Shown: positions 47,602 to 58,252, counted from the first letter of the stretch. The stretch is 64,000 nucleotides of DNA from Rhizobium indicum (GCF_005862305.2 NZ_CP054021.1:124001-188000), one strand, 5' to 3'. A program made the numbers and translations. Notes: a model not told the origin generated them from the letters alone.

Positions 47602-47654
47602 GCGAGGCCGTCCCCGCGACAGTTGCATCCCAGAGGATGCCGCAGTCGTCTGCG
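47602..47654 (-). ncRNA. Candidate guanidine-II (mini-ykkC) riboswitch upstream of sugE
   Basis: On the minus strand two hairpins with ACGR loops are present, the hallmark of this class: CGCAG-ACGA-CTGCG (plus-strand 47641-47654) and GCGGGG-ACGG-CCTCGC (47602-47617). A third hairpin (GCATCC/GGATGC, 47625-47640) fills the linker. The sugE Shine-Dalgarno AAGGAG follows the second. Guanidine is known to activate sugE-type genes through this RNA. Confidence 0.75.
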
Positions 47655-47749
47655 ATAACGCCTATATGCGTGAGGAAACGGCCGACTTCAAGTTAGGAAT
47701 CGGCATGGCTGCCATGCCACCCGTTTCTTGCGAGCCTGTGCGAGCCACA

Positions 47750-48217
47750 TCACGGCTGCCCGCCAGCCTCCGCGGCAAGGCTTTTAGCGCGGCGGCAGAG
47801 GCGATCGAAGGTTTCGAGGAAGCGTGAGCGGTCCTTCGGGCTGAAGGCGGCGTTGTAGCCCTTGCTCTCGCCGGTTTCGCGCAAATGCGCGCCGAGATCG
47901 CGCATGGCGCTCGCCATGCCGATATTGGTCTCGTCGAAGACGCGCCCGGTGGGGCCGCTGACGAAGGCGCCGGTCGCGACACAGCGCACGGCAAGTGGCA
48001 CATCGGCGGTGACGACGACATCGCCCGCGCCGGCGCGTTCGGCGATCCAGTTGTCGGCGGCGTCGAAGGCGTTGGAGACGATGACGTTGTGGATCATCGG
48101 ATCGCGCGAGGGGCGCAGGCCGGAATTGGCAACGAAGGTGACTTCGAGGCCGTGACGTTCGGCCACCTTCAGGACTTCCGGTTTCACCGGGCAGGCATCG
48201 GCGTCGACGTAGATCAT
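47750..48217 (-). CDS. YaiI/YqxD family (DUF188) protein
   Basis: A protein of 155 residues with the family start MIYVDADACPVKPEVLKVAERH, the middle VTADVPLAVRCVATGAFVSGPTGRVF, and FSPKDRSRFLETFDRL. A PIN-like fold is inferred from the Asp residues; function unknown. It follows the GNAT gene by 10 bases on the minus strand. Confidence 0.92.
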   Translation of the reverse strand: MIYVDADACPVKPEVLKVAERHGLEVTFVANSGLRPSRDPMIHNVIVSNAFDAADNWIAERAGAGDVVVTADVPLAVRCVATGAFVSGPTGRVFDETNIGMASAMRDLGAHLRETGESKGYNAAFSPKDRSRFLETFDRLCRRAKSLAAEAGGQP

Positions 48218-48227
48218 GGCAATATCC

Positions 48228-48701
48228 TCATGCCGGTTGCGTGGCCCGCTGGCGGACCATATCGATATGGGGAATGCCGTCTTCCAGATATTCCTGTGAC
48301 ACCGCGATGAAACCGAAGGATTCATAGAACCGCTGCAGATGGGCCTGCGCCGACAAGGCGATGGCATTTGCCGGATAAAGCCGCTCACAGGCGGTGATCG
48401 TTTCGCTCATCAACGCATCGCCCAGACGCTTGCCGCGATGGGCAGGCGAGACGACCACGCGACCGATCTTCGACGCATCCTGCGGCTCATGCGGTTTCAG
48501 GATCCGCGCCGAGGCCAGCAGTTCGGCGCCCTCCAGCAGCCGGAGATGCAGGGCATCGATATCCTTGCCGTCGAGTTCCGGATAGGGGCAGTTCTGCTCG
48601 ACGACGAAGACATCGACGCGCATTCTCAGGAGATCGTAGAGTTCCCGCGCGGAGAACTCGTCGAGACCCTTGATGTCGGTTGTGTAGGTAGTCGGAGCCA
48701 T
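48228..48701 (-). CDS. GNAT family acetyltransferase, ElaA-like
   Basis: A protein of 157 residues: ELYDLLRMRVDVFVVEQNCPYPELDGKD is the ElaA-like start, RVVVSPAHRGKRLGDALM the acetyl-CoA loop, and AQAHLQRFYESFGFIAVSQEYLEDGIPHIDM the C-terminus. Substrate unknown. ATG 48701 is used; no good Shine-Dalgarno is seen. Confidence 0.9.
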   Translation of the reverse strand: MAPTTYTTDIKGLDEFSARELYDLLRMRVDVFVVEQNCPYPELDGKDIDALHLRLLEGAELLASARILKPHEPQDASKIGRVVVSPAHRGKRLGDALMSETITACERLYPANAIALSAQAHLQRFYESFGFIAVSQEYLEDGIPHIDMVRQRATQPA

Positions 48702-48814
48702 CAATGGAGAACCATGCTGGGAATGCTCTCGCCGGAATGCATGAGCTCAAGGTTTTCCGTATATGTACGACGGGACGGCTGACTTCAAGCGAGGAAATGG
48801 TTGCTCCTGTTTTG

Positions 48815-49141
48815 CTAATCTTCGCGAAGGTACTGATGAAAGTTCAAGCCGTACGCATGAGGAGCCTCTGTCGGAGGCTGCTGCGGTTCGGTCGAGTAAA
48901 CATAGATTCGCCTGGACGCACTAAATCCCAAATCCCGACCAATCGTCACGATCATATCAACAGCTTGGTCATTGTCGGTCGCCCAAGCTTGTATGGTAAA
49001 GAAGGCTGCCGAGCCCGCCGTGGTACCGAAGTCTGGATTGGAGTTTATGATCTCTCCCTCTGCAATAACGGTAAAGTGGCGGAAAGCAGTTTTCAGCTTT
49101 CCGTATCGTAGTTTCAATTTCCAGTTCTTTAGCAAATCCAT
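48815..49141 (-). CDS. Hypothetical protein
   Basis: A protein of 108 residues (MDLLKNWKLKLRYGKLKTAFRHFTVIAEGEI) with an alternation of charged and hydrophobic residues suggesting an alpha/beta domain, and a stretch AFFTIQAWATDNDQAVDMIVTIGRDLGF. The codon use is less GC-biased than in the neighbours. I recognise no family; expression is uncertain. Confidence 0.45.
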   Translation of the reverse strand: MDLLKNWKLKLRYGKLKTAFRHFTVIAEGEIINSNPDFGTTAGSAAFFTIQAWATDNDQAVDMIVTIGRDLGFSASRRIYVYSTEPQQPPTEAPHAYGLNFHQYLRED

Positions 49142-49161
49142 ATACGATCAAAACAAGGTTT

Positions 49162-49268
49162 AGGCTGCGAATAGACATCCGGATTGCATCAGCTCACAGC
49201 CCCTGTTGATGTCATCCAGCGGTATGGGATGGTTGGTCATCGCGTCGATCGCGATTTGCTTTGTCACG
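49162..49268 (-). pseudogene. C-terminal remnant of a zinc-type alcohol dehydrogenase
   Basis: The minus-strand frame reads KQIAIDAMTNHPIPLDDINRGCELMQSGCLFAA and a stop, close to the C-terminus of zinc alcohol dehydrogenases, where P-L-x-D-I-N-x-x-x-x-L-M is typical. An in-frame TAG lies just upstream. Only about 35 codons are left. Confidence 0.4.
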
Positions 49269-49325
49269 GCCAATCTTCGCTAGGCGGTAGGCCGAGCGCG
49301 GAAGGTCTGGCCTGCCACTTTTGCC

Positions 49326-51347
<2,022 letters not shown>

Positions 51348-51422
51348 CGAGACTCCACCCAGAAATGCATCCCGGAGTTTTACGCACAAAACACCGGAAC
51401 GCACAATCAGGCTTGCGGAGCG

Positions 51423-52127
51423 TCAGGCGACGGCAGCTTCTGCGACAGGTTCCTCGTCGACGATGCGCAGCCAGCGGCTGCGCCGCGGCTCGGCATAGTC
51501 GCGCAGCTCGACGGCAGCCATGATCCCCGCCCAGTGCGGATGATTGGCGCCGCGCAGCGTTGCCTGCTCGATCTGCTGGAGAACGCCGTATTCGACAGAC
51601 GAGACCGGGATGGTGCCGCCTTCGGCGACGCTTCTGAAGATGCGCATCGCATAGTCGATGTCCTGACGGGTGATGCCCCTGCGATCGATGGCGCGCGACA
51701 GCTTGTAGCCACCGATATTGTCGGTGATCGCCAGGCGGAGCTGATCGAGGGCGAGCGCTCTCAACTCGACTGGGACATCGGCCGAAATCTCCATGACGTG
51801 GAGAATGAGCTCGAGCTCGAGCGCCGAGTTGACGACACCATCGGTCGTGAACATGCGCATGATCCAAGCGACGTTGATTTCATCCAGCGAGCCCTGCGGA
51901 TAGGTGTAACGGACAATGAAACCGGCGAGCTGCTCCACGAAGAAAGCGTTCCAGTCGGCACATTTTTCAGGGCAGGAATTGTTGAGCGCCAACATCGCCA
52001 CGACATCGTCGGATGTCCGGATACCCTCGGGAAAACTATGTTTGCGCAGCAGTACTATATCTTCGGCCGTCAGCCGATGCTTGCCGGCCACGACACAGGC
52101 CGGAAAAGCGAGACGAAATTCGCTCAT
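51423..52127 (-). CDS. Conserved hypothetical protein
   Basis: A protein of 234 residues with no clear signal or membrane segment. It is rich in acidic and Leu residues (SALELELILHVMEISADVPVELRALALDQLRLA), looks alpha-helical and holds SAEGGTIPVSSVEYGVLQQIEQATLRGANHPHW-type C-terminal blocks in spaced form. It is 75 bases upstream of pccA on the same strand. I recognise no domain. Confidence 0.65.
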   Translation of the reverse strand: MSEFRLAFPACVVAGKHRLTAEDIVLLRKHSFPEGIRTSDDVVAMLALNNSCPEKCADWNAFFVEQLAGFIVRYTYPQGSLDEINVAWIMRMFTTDGVVNSALELELILHVMEISADVPVELRALALDQLRLAITDNIGGYKLSRAIDRRGITRQDIDYAMRIFRSVAEGGTIPVSSVEYGVLQQIEQATLRGANHPHWAGIMAAVELRDYAEPRRSRWLRIVDEEPVAEAAVA

Positions 52128-52224
52128 GTTTTAACTCCAGGCTTCATCATGAAGCCGGAAACGGTTTTACCGCCTGCGAATTGACGATCCCTCAAGAAGA
52201 GGAGTTAACCCGATATTCCCCGGG

Positions 52225-53145
52225 TCAGGAAGATTTTAACGATTGCGCCTGCAGCCGCTCTCGCCAGATGATGAAGAGGCCAGAAGCAACGATGATGAAG
52301 ATGCCGATCCATTTAGAAAAGCTCGGGAAATCGTTGAATAGCGCGTAGCCGAGAACGGTCGCCGAGATGATCTCGAAGTACTGGAACGGCGCAAGCAGCG
52401 ACAGCGGCGCGAGGCGAAAAGCCCGGACGACGAGCATATGCGCATATCCCGAGATCGAGCCAAGGGCGAGAAGCAGAACAAGGCCGAGGCTGGAGGAGGG
52501 CAGAGAGACGGCAAAATCGGCATTGCCGGAACCGTTGCCGAGGAAAAGGGCGGCCGCCATGAACACTGTTCCGCCGATGCCGGCCATCGTCTGCATGGTC
52601 AGTGGCGAATCGGCCTCGCCAATGGCGCGGTTGAGGAAGAGATAGAGCGAGAACAGAAAGGCGCAGGCGACCGGCAGCAGCGCCTTCAGGCCGAAGATTT
52701 CGTAGCTCGGCTGAATGACAATCATCGCGCCGCCGAAACCGACGACGATCGCCACCCAGCGCCGCCAGCCGACCTTCTCTCCGAGAAACAGCGCCGACAG
52801 AGCGGCCAGCATGAAAGGCTCGACGAAATAGATGGCGAAGACATCGGCAAGCGGCATGTATTTGACGGCGACGAAGAACAGCAGGCTCGCACCACCATGC
52901 AGCGCACCGCGCAGCAGGTTCATCCAGGGCCGATTGGCCGAGAGTGCCTTCAGCCCGAAAAGGGCGAAAAGAATCGGCAGGGTGCAGGCGATCTGGAAGA
53001 AGAATCGGTAGAAGGTCACCTGACCCGGCGACATCGCTTCGAAGGTCGCCATGTATTTGGCGATGGCATCCATGATCGGCAGGATGAGCATGGCGCCGGA
53101 CATGATGGCCATGCCCTGCAGGGAATTTTGATGGGGCTCTGACAT
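52225..53145 (-). CDS. EamA/RhaT family drug-metabolite transporter
   Basis: A protein of 306 residues with ten hydrophobic segments in two EamA repeats (LILPIMDAIAKYMATFEAMSPGQVTFYRFF in the first and the LAPFQYFEIISATVLGYALFNDFPS block in the second). It is a typical metabolite exporter; substrate unknown. ATG 53145 is used. Confidence 0.9.
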   Translation of the reverse strand: MSEPHQNSLQGMAIMSGAMLILPIMDAIAKYMATFEAMSPGQVTFYRFFFQIACTLPILFALFGLKALSANRPWMNLLRGALHGGASLLFFVAVKYMPLADVFAIYFVEPFMLAALSALFLGEKVGWRRWVAIVVGFGGAMIVIQPSYEIFGLKALLPVACAFLFSLYLFLNRAIGEADSPLTMQTMAGIGGTVFMAAALFLGNGSGNADFAVSLPSSSLGLVLLLALGSISGYAHMLVVRAFRLAPLSLLAPFQYFEIISATVLGYALFNDFPSFSKWIGIFIIVASGLFIIWRERLQAQSLKSS

Positions 53146-53273
53146 GGCTGCTGATTCTTGCGAGGATGACGCCATCAACCATGAGAAGGCCGGGCAATCA
53201 AGCCGAGCAATCGCAAATGGCTTCGAGGTGAAAACGAAATCGTCGCTTAGAGAGCGTTTCCCTGAAGGGAAAA

Positions 53274-53358
53274 TGGTGCGGTCGAGAAGACTCGAACTTC
53301 CACGGGTTGCCCCACAGCGACCTCAACGCTGCGCGTCTACCAATTCCGCCACGACCGC
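53274..53358 (-). tRNA. tRNA-Leu (anticodon GAG)
   Basis: A tRNA of 85 bases including an encoded CCA (53274-53276). The acceptor arms GCGGTCG and CGACCGC pair fully. The D-loop has AATTGGTAGACGC, the anticodon stem CAGCG/CGCTG holds loop TTGAGGT (anticodon GAG), a long variable arm follows, and the T-arm has GTTCGAGTC. It decodes CUC/CUU leucine. Confidence 0.96.
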
Positions 53359-53538
53359 ATCGTGGTAGGTGCCGATTTGCGTCGGCGGGGCAGCATGTAG
53401 CAAAAGCATCTGGGGTGCACAAGGGCGATATGACAGTTTTTTTGAAAACCGCTCACAGCATTTGAATTGGCCCCGAAACGGGTCCATATAGCTGTGCTGC
53501 CGCCCCTTTTTTCTGGCATTTCGGGAGAGCGGCAAGGA

Positions 53539-54258
53539 ATGGCCATGCTTCGAACCGATCTCGAATTTTCCATGCTTCCCCAACTCGGAACCCGGCCGGT
53601 ACGCTGGCGCCTCGCCGACGGTCTCGTTCCCTATGAGGAGGCGGTGGAGACGATGGAGCGCGAGGTGGCGATAATCGCCGATGGCGGTGATGAACTCGTC
53701 TGGCTCGTCGAACATCCGCCGCTCTATACCGCCGGCACCAGCGCCAATGCGAGGGACCTCGTCCAGCCGAACCGGTTTCCGGTCTTTGCGACCGGGCGTG
53801 GCGGTGAATACACCTATCATGGACCCGGCCAGCGCGTCGCTTATGTCATGCTCGATCTGAAGAGGCGGCGTCAGGACGTGCGCGCCTTCGTCGCCGCCCT
53901 CGAAGATGTCGTCATCCGCACGCTGGACATGATGAATGTGCGCGGGGAGCGACGTGAAGATCGCGTCGGCGTCTGGGTGCGCCGGCTGGAAAAGCCGTTG
54001 CTGGCCGATGGGACGATGGCCGAGGACAAGATCGCCGCCCTCGGCATAAGGCTGCGGAAATGGGTGACCTTCCACGGACTGTCGCTCAACGTCGACCCCG
54101 ATCTCGATCATTTCGACGGCATCGTGCCCTGCGGGATATCAGCCTATGGCGTGACCAGCCTCGTCGATCTGGGCCTGCCTGTGATGATGGCTGATGTCGA
54201 TATCCGGCTGCGCGCCGCCTTCGAAGCGGTTTTCGGCGAAACGACGGGCGAAACCTGA
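53539..54258 (+). CDS. lipB: Octanoyl-[ACP]:protein octanoyltransferase
   Basis: A cytosolic enzyme of 239 residues that puts octanoate on lipoyl domains, such as those of GcvH here and the dehydrogenases. It has [37 protein letters not shown]-like [20 protein letters not shown] and the catalytic Cys in [16 protein letters not shown] 53539 or 53545 may be used. It diverges from the tRNA gene. Confidence 0.96.
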   Translation: MAMLRTDLEFSMLPQLGTRPVRWRLADGLVPYEEAVETMEREVAIIADGGDELVWLVEHPPLYTAGTSANARDLVQPNRFPVFATGRGGEYTYHGPGQRVAYVMLDLKRRRQDVRAFVAALEDVVIRTLDMMNVRGERREDRVGVWVRRLEKPLLADGTMAEDKIAALGIRLRKWVTFHGLSLNVDPDLDHFDGIVPCGISAYGVTSLVDLGLPVMMADVDIRLRAAFEAVFGETTGET

Positions 54259-54306
54259 CGCTTTAGGGAACCGCTCGCCGGGCATGTAGAGATGGATTGA
54301 AAAGAG

Positions 54307-54327
54307 AAGGGCCGATTTCCGGCCCTT
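54307..54327 (+). terminator. Terminator of lipB
   Basis: AAGGGCCG/CGGCCCTT stem with a 5-base loop, then TTTCTTTTAT. It lies 49 bases past the lipB stop. Confidence 0.85.
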
Positions 54328-54356
54328 TCTTTTATCGAATCCCGGTCTTTTATGGA

Positions 54357-54722
54357 TCAATGCGTCGCGCGGCATGCTTCGGTGCGGGAGGCGCCGCTGT
54401 CTGCACCCTTGGTGTGGGAGCCCTTGGGGCCAATCATGCTGTGGCATGGGGGCAGGGAGTTGATGCTGGCCGTTGCGGTCTTGTCGACGACAGGAGACGC
54501 CATGGCGCTCGGGGCGAAGCCGTCGCTGTCGTTGGTGTAGTCGCTGGAATAGGCCGGGGCCTTGCGGCTGCTGTAGTGGACAGGAGCGGGCTTCGACATC
54601 GGGCTCGGGGCGAAGCCGTCGCTGTCGTTGGTGTAATCGCTGGAATAGGTCGGCTGTGCGAAGGCAGCGCCTGCAAGGCTGACGGCGAACAGGGACGCGG
54701 CAAGGGCAAATTTGATGCGCAT
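54357..54722 (-). CDS. Small secreted protein with an internal repeat
   Basis: A protein of 121 residues with a signal peptide (MRIKFALAASLFAVSLAGAAFA). The mature part has YSSDYTNDSDGFAPS twice with a basic linker, then a C-terminal part with two Cys (PPCHSMIGPKG and EACRATH). GAGGAGATAG precedes the ATG. No family recognised; it looks like a small periplasmic or extracellular protein. Confidence 0.65.
   Translation of the reverse strand: MRIKFALAASLFAVSLAGAAFAQPTYSSDYTNDSDGFAPSPMSKPAPVHYSSRKAPAYSSDYTNDSDGFAPSAMASPVVDKTATASINSLPPCHSMIGPKGSHTKGADSGASRTEACRATH
54507..54553. repeat. First unit of a 47-bp direct repeat
   Basis: The 47 bases at 54507-54553 recur at 54603-54649 with a single mismatch, a period of 96 bases. 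They encode the YSSDYTNDSDGFAPS repeat of the small secreted protein, so the gene grew by an internal duplication or is under correction. Confidence 0.85.
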
Positions 54723-54984
54723 GGGTCTATCTCCTCAATCTGCTGTTGAACTCGACAACATAAACTCACCCTCGGCACACACGAGTTCGCGCCCCAATTC
54801 AGGCAATTTTGTGATAATATGGCGACGCAGCCGCGACCATTTGTCCGAATGAAATCACAGTGTTGTCAACGGAATTGACGTTCTCGTGACAGAAGCCGCC
54901 TAACAGAAATTGGCAATTGGTCTCGTGAATAAGACAGTTGTTGCTACAATCGTAAATTGTTAACTTTTGGTAATGTTGAGAACG

Positions 54985-55021
54985 ATCATCAACGGAAGGC
55001 GGCAGCCCTCCCGTTGATGAT
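54985..55021 (-). terminator. Hairpin after the BON-domain gene
   Basis: ATCATCAACGG at 54985-54995 is mirrored by CCGTTGATGAT at 55011-55021. It is 20 bases past the BON gene stop on the minus strand. The T-run is poor. The 318 bases between that stop and 54722 hold only this and presumably the promoter of the small secreted gene. Confidence 0.6.
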
Positions 55022-55040
55022 TTGCGCTGTGCGTAATGCG

Positions 55041-55559
55041 TTAGTCCTCGTTCGGGATATGCGCGTCAACACCGGTCAGCTGCAACTTGTTGCGGACATG
55101 ATGGACGCCGTCGACCGAAAGCGCGCCGAGTTCGACCTTGCGGGCGATGCCGATCGTTTCCACCGATCCTTTCAGGGTGACGACGTGACCGTCTGCGTGA
55201 ACCTCGATGCTGTCGATATCAACCTCGGGAATGTTTTCGAGATTGTCGTTCACCCGCGCTTCGAGGTCGTCGCTTTCACCGCGGTCGATTGTATCTGCGC
55301 GCAGCGAATCTTTCAGGCGGTTCTCGTTGCCGTCTTCATCCGTGCCATCTATCCGGAAGCCCTTGTTGGGATCGCTGTCGAAATTGGCCGTGGTCTCGCC
55401 GTAAGGACGATTATCCGGACCGCCGGTGTCTGCGCCGCTGCCATCGGCATAGGGCCAGCCTTCGTCGAGATTGCGCTCTTCGAGGTCGCGATAATCTTCC
55501 TCCCGGGAAAGCTCAGGCTTCTCCCGGGAAAACTGGGTCTTGTCACCGATCCTTGCCAT
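55041..55559 (-). CDS. BON domain protein
   Basis: A protein of 172 residues without a signal peptide. The N-terminal half is acidic and low in hydrophobics (residues 1-95, likely disordered). A single BON domain covers about 96-165 (LEARVNDNLENIPEVDIDSIEVHADGHVVTLKGSVETIG). BON domains bind phospholipid or other ligands; role unknown. AAGGAG precedes ATG 55559. Confidence 0.85.
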   Translation of the reverse strand: MARIGDKTQFSREKPELSREEDYRDLEERNLDEGWPYADGSGADTGGPDNRPYGETTANFDSDPNKGFRIDGTDEDGNENRLKDSLRADTIDRGESDDLEARVNDNLENIPEVDIDSIEVHADGHVVTLKGSVETIGIARKVELGALSVDGVHHVRNKLQLTGVDAHIPNED

Positions 55560-55642
55560 TGCACTCGCTCCTTGTTTCTTTGCTGGAAACGCCGGCAGCG
55601 GCGAATGGTTCGGTGCAGACGGCGATTTGTCAGCCGTGATTG

Positions 55643-56137
55643 TCAGCCCTGTGCCTTCTCCCATTTCTTCACCAGACGGTCGCGCTTCAGCCGTGAGAGG
55701 CGCTGCAGCCAGAAAATGCCGTCGAGCTGGTCGACTTCGTGCTGGATGCAGATGGCGAGGAAATCTTCGGCACCGTCCTCGTGCACGGTGCCCTCGGCAT
55801 CCTGATAGCGGAAGCGGATCGCCCGCGGGCGGGTGATCTCGTCTGTCGCGCCGGGCATCGAGACGCTACCTTCGGTATGGTTCATCATCTCCTTCGAAAA
55901 CAAGGTGATATGAGGATTGACGTAAAGGCGCACGCCGTCGGCCTTGTCGAGCTCCAGCACCGTGACACGGCTGAAGACGCCGATATGGGCGGCGGTGATG
56001 CCGACGCCGGGGGCTGCGCGCATCGTCGCCAGCAGGTCCTCAGCAAGCGCTGTGAGCGAGGAATCGAAGACCGTCACCGGCGCGCAGACAGTCTTCAGGC
56101 CCGGATGCGGATAACGCAGAATCGGACGGATGGGCAT
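55643..56137 (-). CDS. Peptide deformylase-like protein lacking catalytic residues
   Basis: A protein of 164 residues with the deformylase fold and all three motif regions recognisable, but altered. Motif I (GxGxAAxQ) reads GVGITAAH, with His51 for Gln. Motif II (EGCLS) reads EGSVS, with Ser91 for the metal-binding Cys. Motif III (HExDH) reads HEVDQ, with Gln137 for the second metal-binding His. The deformylation of Met is therefore improbable. It may be a non-catalytic paralogue or have another chemistry. The true def gene is expected elsewhere. Confidence 0.85.
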   Translation of the reverse strand: MPIRPILRYPHPGLKTVCAPVTVFDSSLTALAEDLLATMRAAPGVGITAAHIGVFSRVTVLELDKADGVRLYVNPHITLFSKEMMNHTEGSVSMPGATDEITRPRAIRFRYQDAEGTVHEDGAEDFLAICIQHEVDQLDGIFWLQRLSRLKRDRLVKKWEKAQG

Positions 56138-56379
56138 GGGGCAGGCTTCCTCTGCTTGGACGGGTGAGGAAACTATCGCCGGCCGCGTGCATTGTCATCA
56201 CGAAGCACGGTTTGCCGCTTTACGACACGGATGCTTTGGGCTAGCAGGGGCCAAGAATTCCGGCTGCGGGAGCCTCGCGCGGGATTCGCTTATCCGCTTG
56301 TTGACAATGTGTTTTCGGCCGACATTTGCGAATGCGGCGCGGCAGTCGTTGAAATTCGAACCAGATGCGAGGGCGGCAG

Positions 56380-57795
56380 ATGACGACGACCGATGGGGAA
56401 GACCGCATTCGCAGGCGTCCCGATGACGAGGAAGCCGATATCTACGACGAGGACGGCAATGTCCGCGGCGATTTCCTGGCGCTCGTCGGTGCTGCGATCG
56501 CCGACCGCGACACGCTGTTCCTGCGCCAGAACGTTGCCCGCCTGCATGAATCGGAAATAGGCGACCTGCTGGAATCGATCCAGCCGGATCAGCGCCTGGC
56601 GCTGGTGCGCCTGCTCGGCGACGATTTCGATATGACGGCGCTGACCGAGGTCGACGAGGCGATCCGCCGCGAAATCGTCGACCAGATGCCGAACGCGCAG
56701 ATCGCCGCCGCGATCGGTGAGCTCGATTCGGACGATGCCGTCTACATTCTCGAAGACCTCGACAAGGAAGACCGGGAAGAGATCCTCGCCCAGCTGCCGT
56801 TTACCGAGCGGGTGCGGCTGCGCCGGGCGCTCGACTATCCCGAAAGCTCGGCCGGGCGCCGCATGCAGACGGAATTCGTCGCCGTGCCGCCGTTCTGGAC
56901 GGTCGGTCAGACGATCGACTACATGCGCGACGAGGAGGATCTGCCCTATTCCTTCTCGCAGATCTTCGTCATCGATCCGACCTTCAAGCTGCTCGGCGCC
57001 GTCGATCTGGACCAGATCCTGCGCACCAAGCGGCAGACGAAGATCGAGCAGATCATGCGTGAGACCAACCATCCGGTTCCGGCCGAGATGGACCAGGAGG
57101 AGGCGGCCCAGCTCTTCGAGCAGTACGACCTTCTCTCGGCCGCCGTCGTCGACGAAAACGGCCGGCTGGTCGGCGTGCTGACCATCGATGACGTCGTCGA
57201 CGTCATCCACGAGGAGGCGGACGAGGACATCAAGCGCCTCGGCGGCGTCGGCGACGAAGAGCTGTCCGACAATGTGCTCTCGACGGTGCGTTCGCGCTTC
57301 CTGTGGCTTTTGATCAACCTCGGCACGGCGATGCTGTCGGCCAGCGTCATCGGGCTGTTCGACGGCTCGATCGAGAAGATGATCGCGCTTGCCGTGCTGA
57401 TGCCGATCGTCGCCTCGATGGGCGGCAATGCCGGCACGCAGACGATGACGGTGACGGTGCGCGCGCTCGCCACCCGCGACCTCGACATCTACAATGCCGG
57501 CCGCATCATCCGCAGGGAGGCGGGCGTCGGCATCCTCAACGGCGTCGTCTTCGCGACGATCATGGGCGCGATCGCCGGGACCTGGTTCCACGACTACCAG
57601 CTCGGTGGGGTGATTGCGGCGGCGATGATGATTAATCTGATAGCGGCGGCCCTTGCCGGCATCCTGCTGCCGCTGCTGCTCGACAAGATGGGGGCCGACC
57701 CGGCGATCGCCTCTTCCGTCTTCGTCACGACGGTGACGGACTGTACCGGCTTCTTCGCCTTTCTTGGTATCGCCACATGGTGGTTCGGCATCTGA
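56380..57795 (+). CDS. mgtE: Magnesium transporter MgtE
   Basis: A protein of 471 residues. It has an N-terminal MgtE_N superhelix (about 30-140), two CBS domains (about 155-275) that sense Mg2+, and a C-terminal five-helix channel part with PIVASMGGNAGTQTMTVTVRALA, which lines the pore. I see no M-box riboswitch in the 242 bases upstream. A TTGACA at 56301-56306 is a possible -35. Confidence 0.96.
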   Translation: MTTTDGEDRIRRRPDDEEADIYDEDGNVRGDFLALVGAAIADRDTLFLRQNVARLHESEIGDLLESIQPDQRLALVRLLGDDFDMTALTEVDEAIRREIVDQMPNAQIAAAIGELDSDDAVYILEDLDKEDREEILAQLPFTERVRLRRALDYPESSAGRRMQTEFVAVPPFWTVGQTIDYMRDEEDLPYSFSQIFVIDPTFKLLGAVDLDQILRTKRQTKIEQIMRETNHPVPAEMDQEEAAQLFEQYDLLSAAVVDENGRLVGVLTIDDVVDVIHEEADEDIKRLGGVGDEELSDNVLSTVRSRFLWLLINLGTAMLSASVIGLFDGSIEKMIALAVLMPIVASMGGNAGTQTMTVTVRALATRDLDIYNAGRIIRREAGVGILNGVVFATIMGAIAGTWFHDYQLGGVIAAAMMINLIAAALAGILLPLLLDKMGADPAIASSVFVTTVTDCTGFFAFLGIATWWFGI

Positions 57796-57807
57796 ACCGC
57801 CCAAAAA

Positions 57808-57835
57808 TTGACTATTACGTAAAAGTCAATATTAT
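57808..57835 (+). promoter_or_regulatory. Palindromic promoter of the MerR-type gene
   Basis: A -35-like TTGACT (57808-57813) is 16 bases from a -10-like TATTAT (57830-57835). The 22 bases at 57808-57829 form a palindrome with one mismatched pair around TACGTA, which overlaps the -35 and fills the spacer. Autoregulation by the MerR protein is inferred. Confidence 0.65.
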
Positions 57836-57859
57836 CGTCTGTCCGACGACGGGGAACAC

Positions 57860-58252
57860 ATGCCGGTGAACAAATATTATAGCATAACGGAACTGACGCG
57901 CGAATTCGGGGTCTCGACGCGCACGCTCCGCTTCTACGAGGACGAGGGACTGATCCATCCGGAGCGGCGCGGGCGCACGCGTCTGTTCCGGCAAGCCGAC
58001 CGGCGGCTGATCGGCGAAATCCTGCGCGGCCGGCGCATCGGCTTCACCATCGCGGAGATCCGCGAGATCATCCAGGTTTACAAAGAACCGCCGGGCGAAC
58101 TCGGCCAGTTGAAGCTCCTGATGAAGCGCGTCGACGAGAAGCGCGACGACCTGCGCCAGAAGCGCAAGGATATCGACGACACGCTGGCGGAACTCGACGC
58201 TATCGAAGAGACCTGCCTCGGCCGCCTCGCTGAAATCGGCGTCACCACCTGA
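57860..58252 (+). CDS. MerR family transcriptional regulator (LiuR-like)
   Basis: A protein of 130 residues: a MerR helix-turn-helix (YSITELTREFGVSTRTLRFYEDEGLIHPERRGRTRLF), then a long coiled coil (about 75-120) for dimerisation. Only Cys118 occurs, so a metal sensor is unlikely. It resembles LiuR-type regulators of branched-chain amino acid or fatty acid breakdown, but no such genes are adjacent. Confidence 0.88.
   Translation: MPVNKYYSITELTREFGVSTRTLRFYEDEGLIHPERRGRTRLFRQADRRLIGEILRGRRIGFTIAEIREIIQVYKEPPGELGQLKLLMKRVDEKRDDLRQKRKDIDDTLAELDAIEETCLGRLAEIGVTT

Noticed and set aside
56138..56379. M-box (Mg2+) riboswitch before mgtE
   Set aside because: I looked for the conserved blocks and found none; only a possible -35 and ordinary spacer are seen.
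56290..57804. A 504-codon minus-strand frame opposite mgtE
   Set aside because: It is the antisense frame of a well-supported magnesium transporter; its composition is Arg/Asp/Gly-rich.
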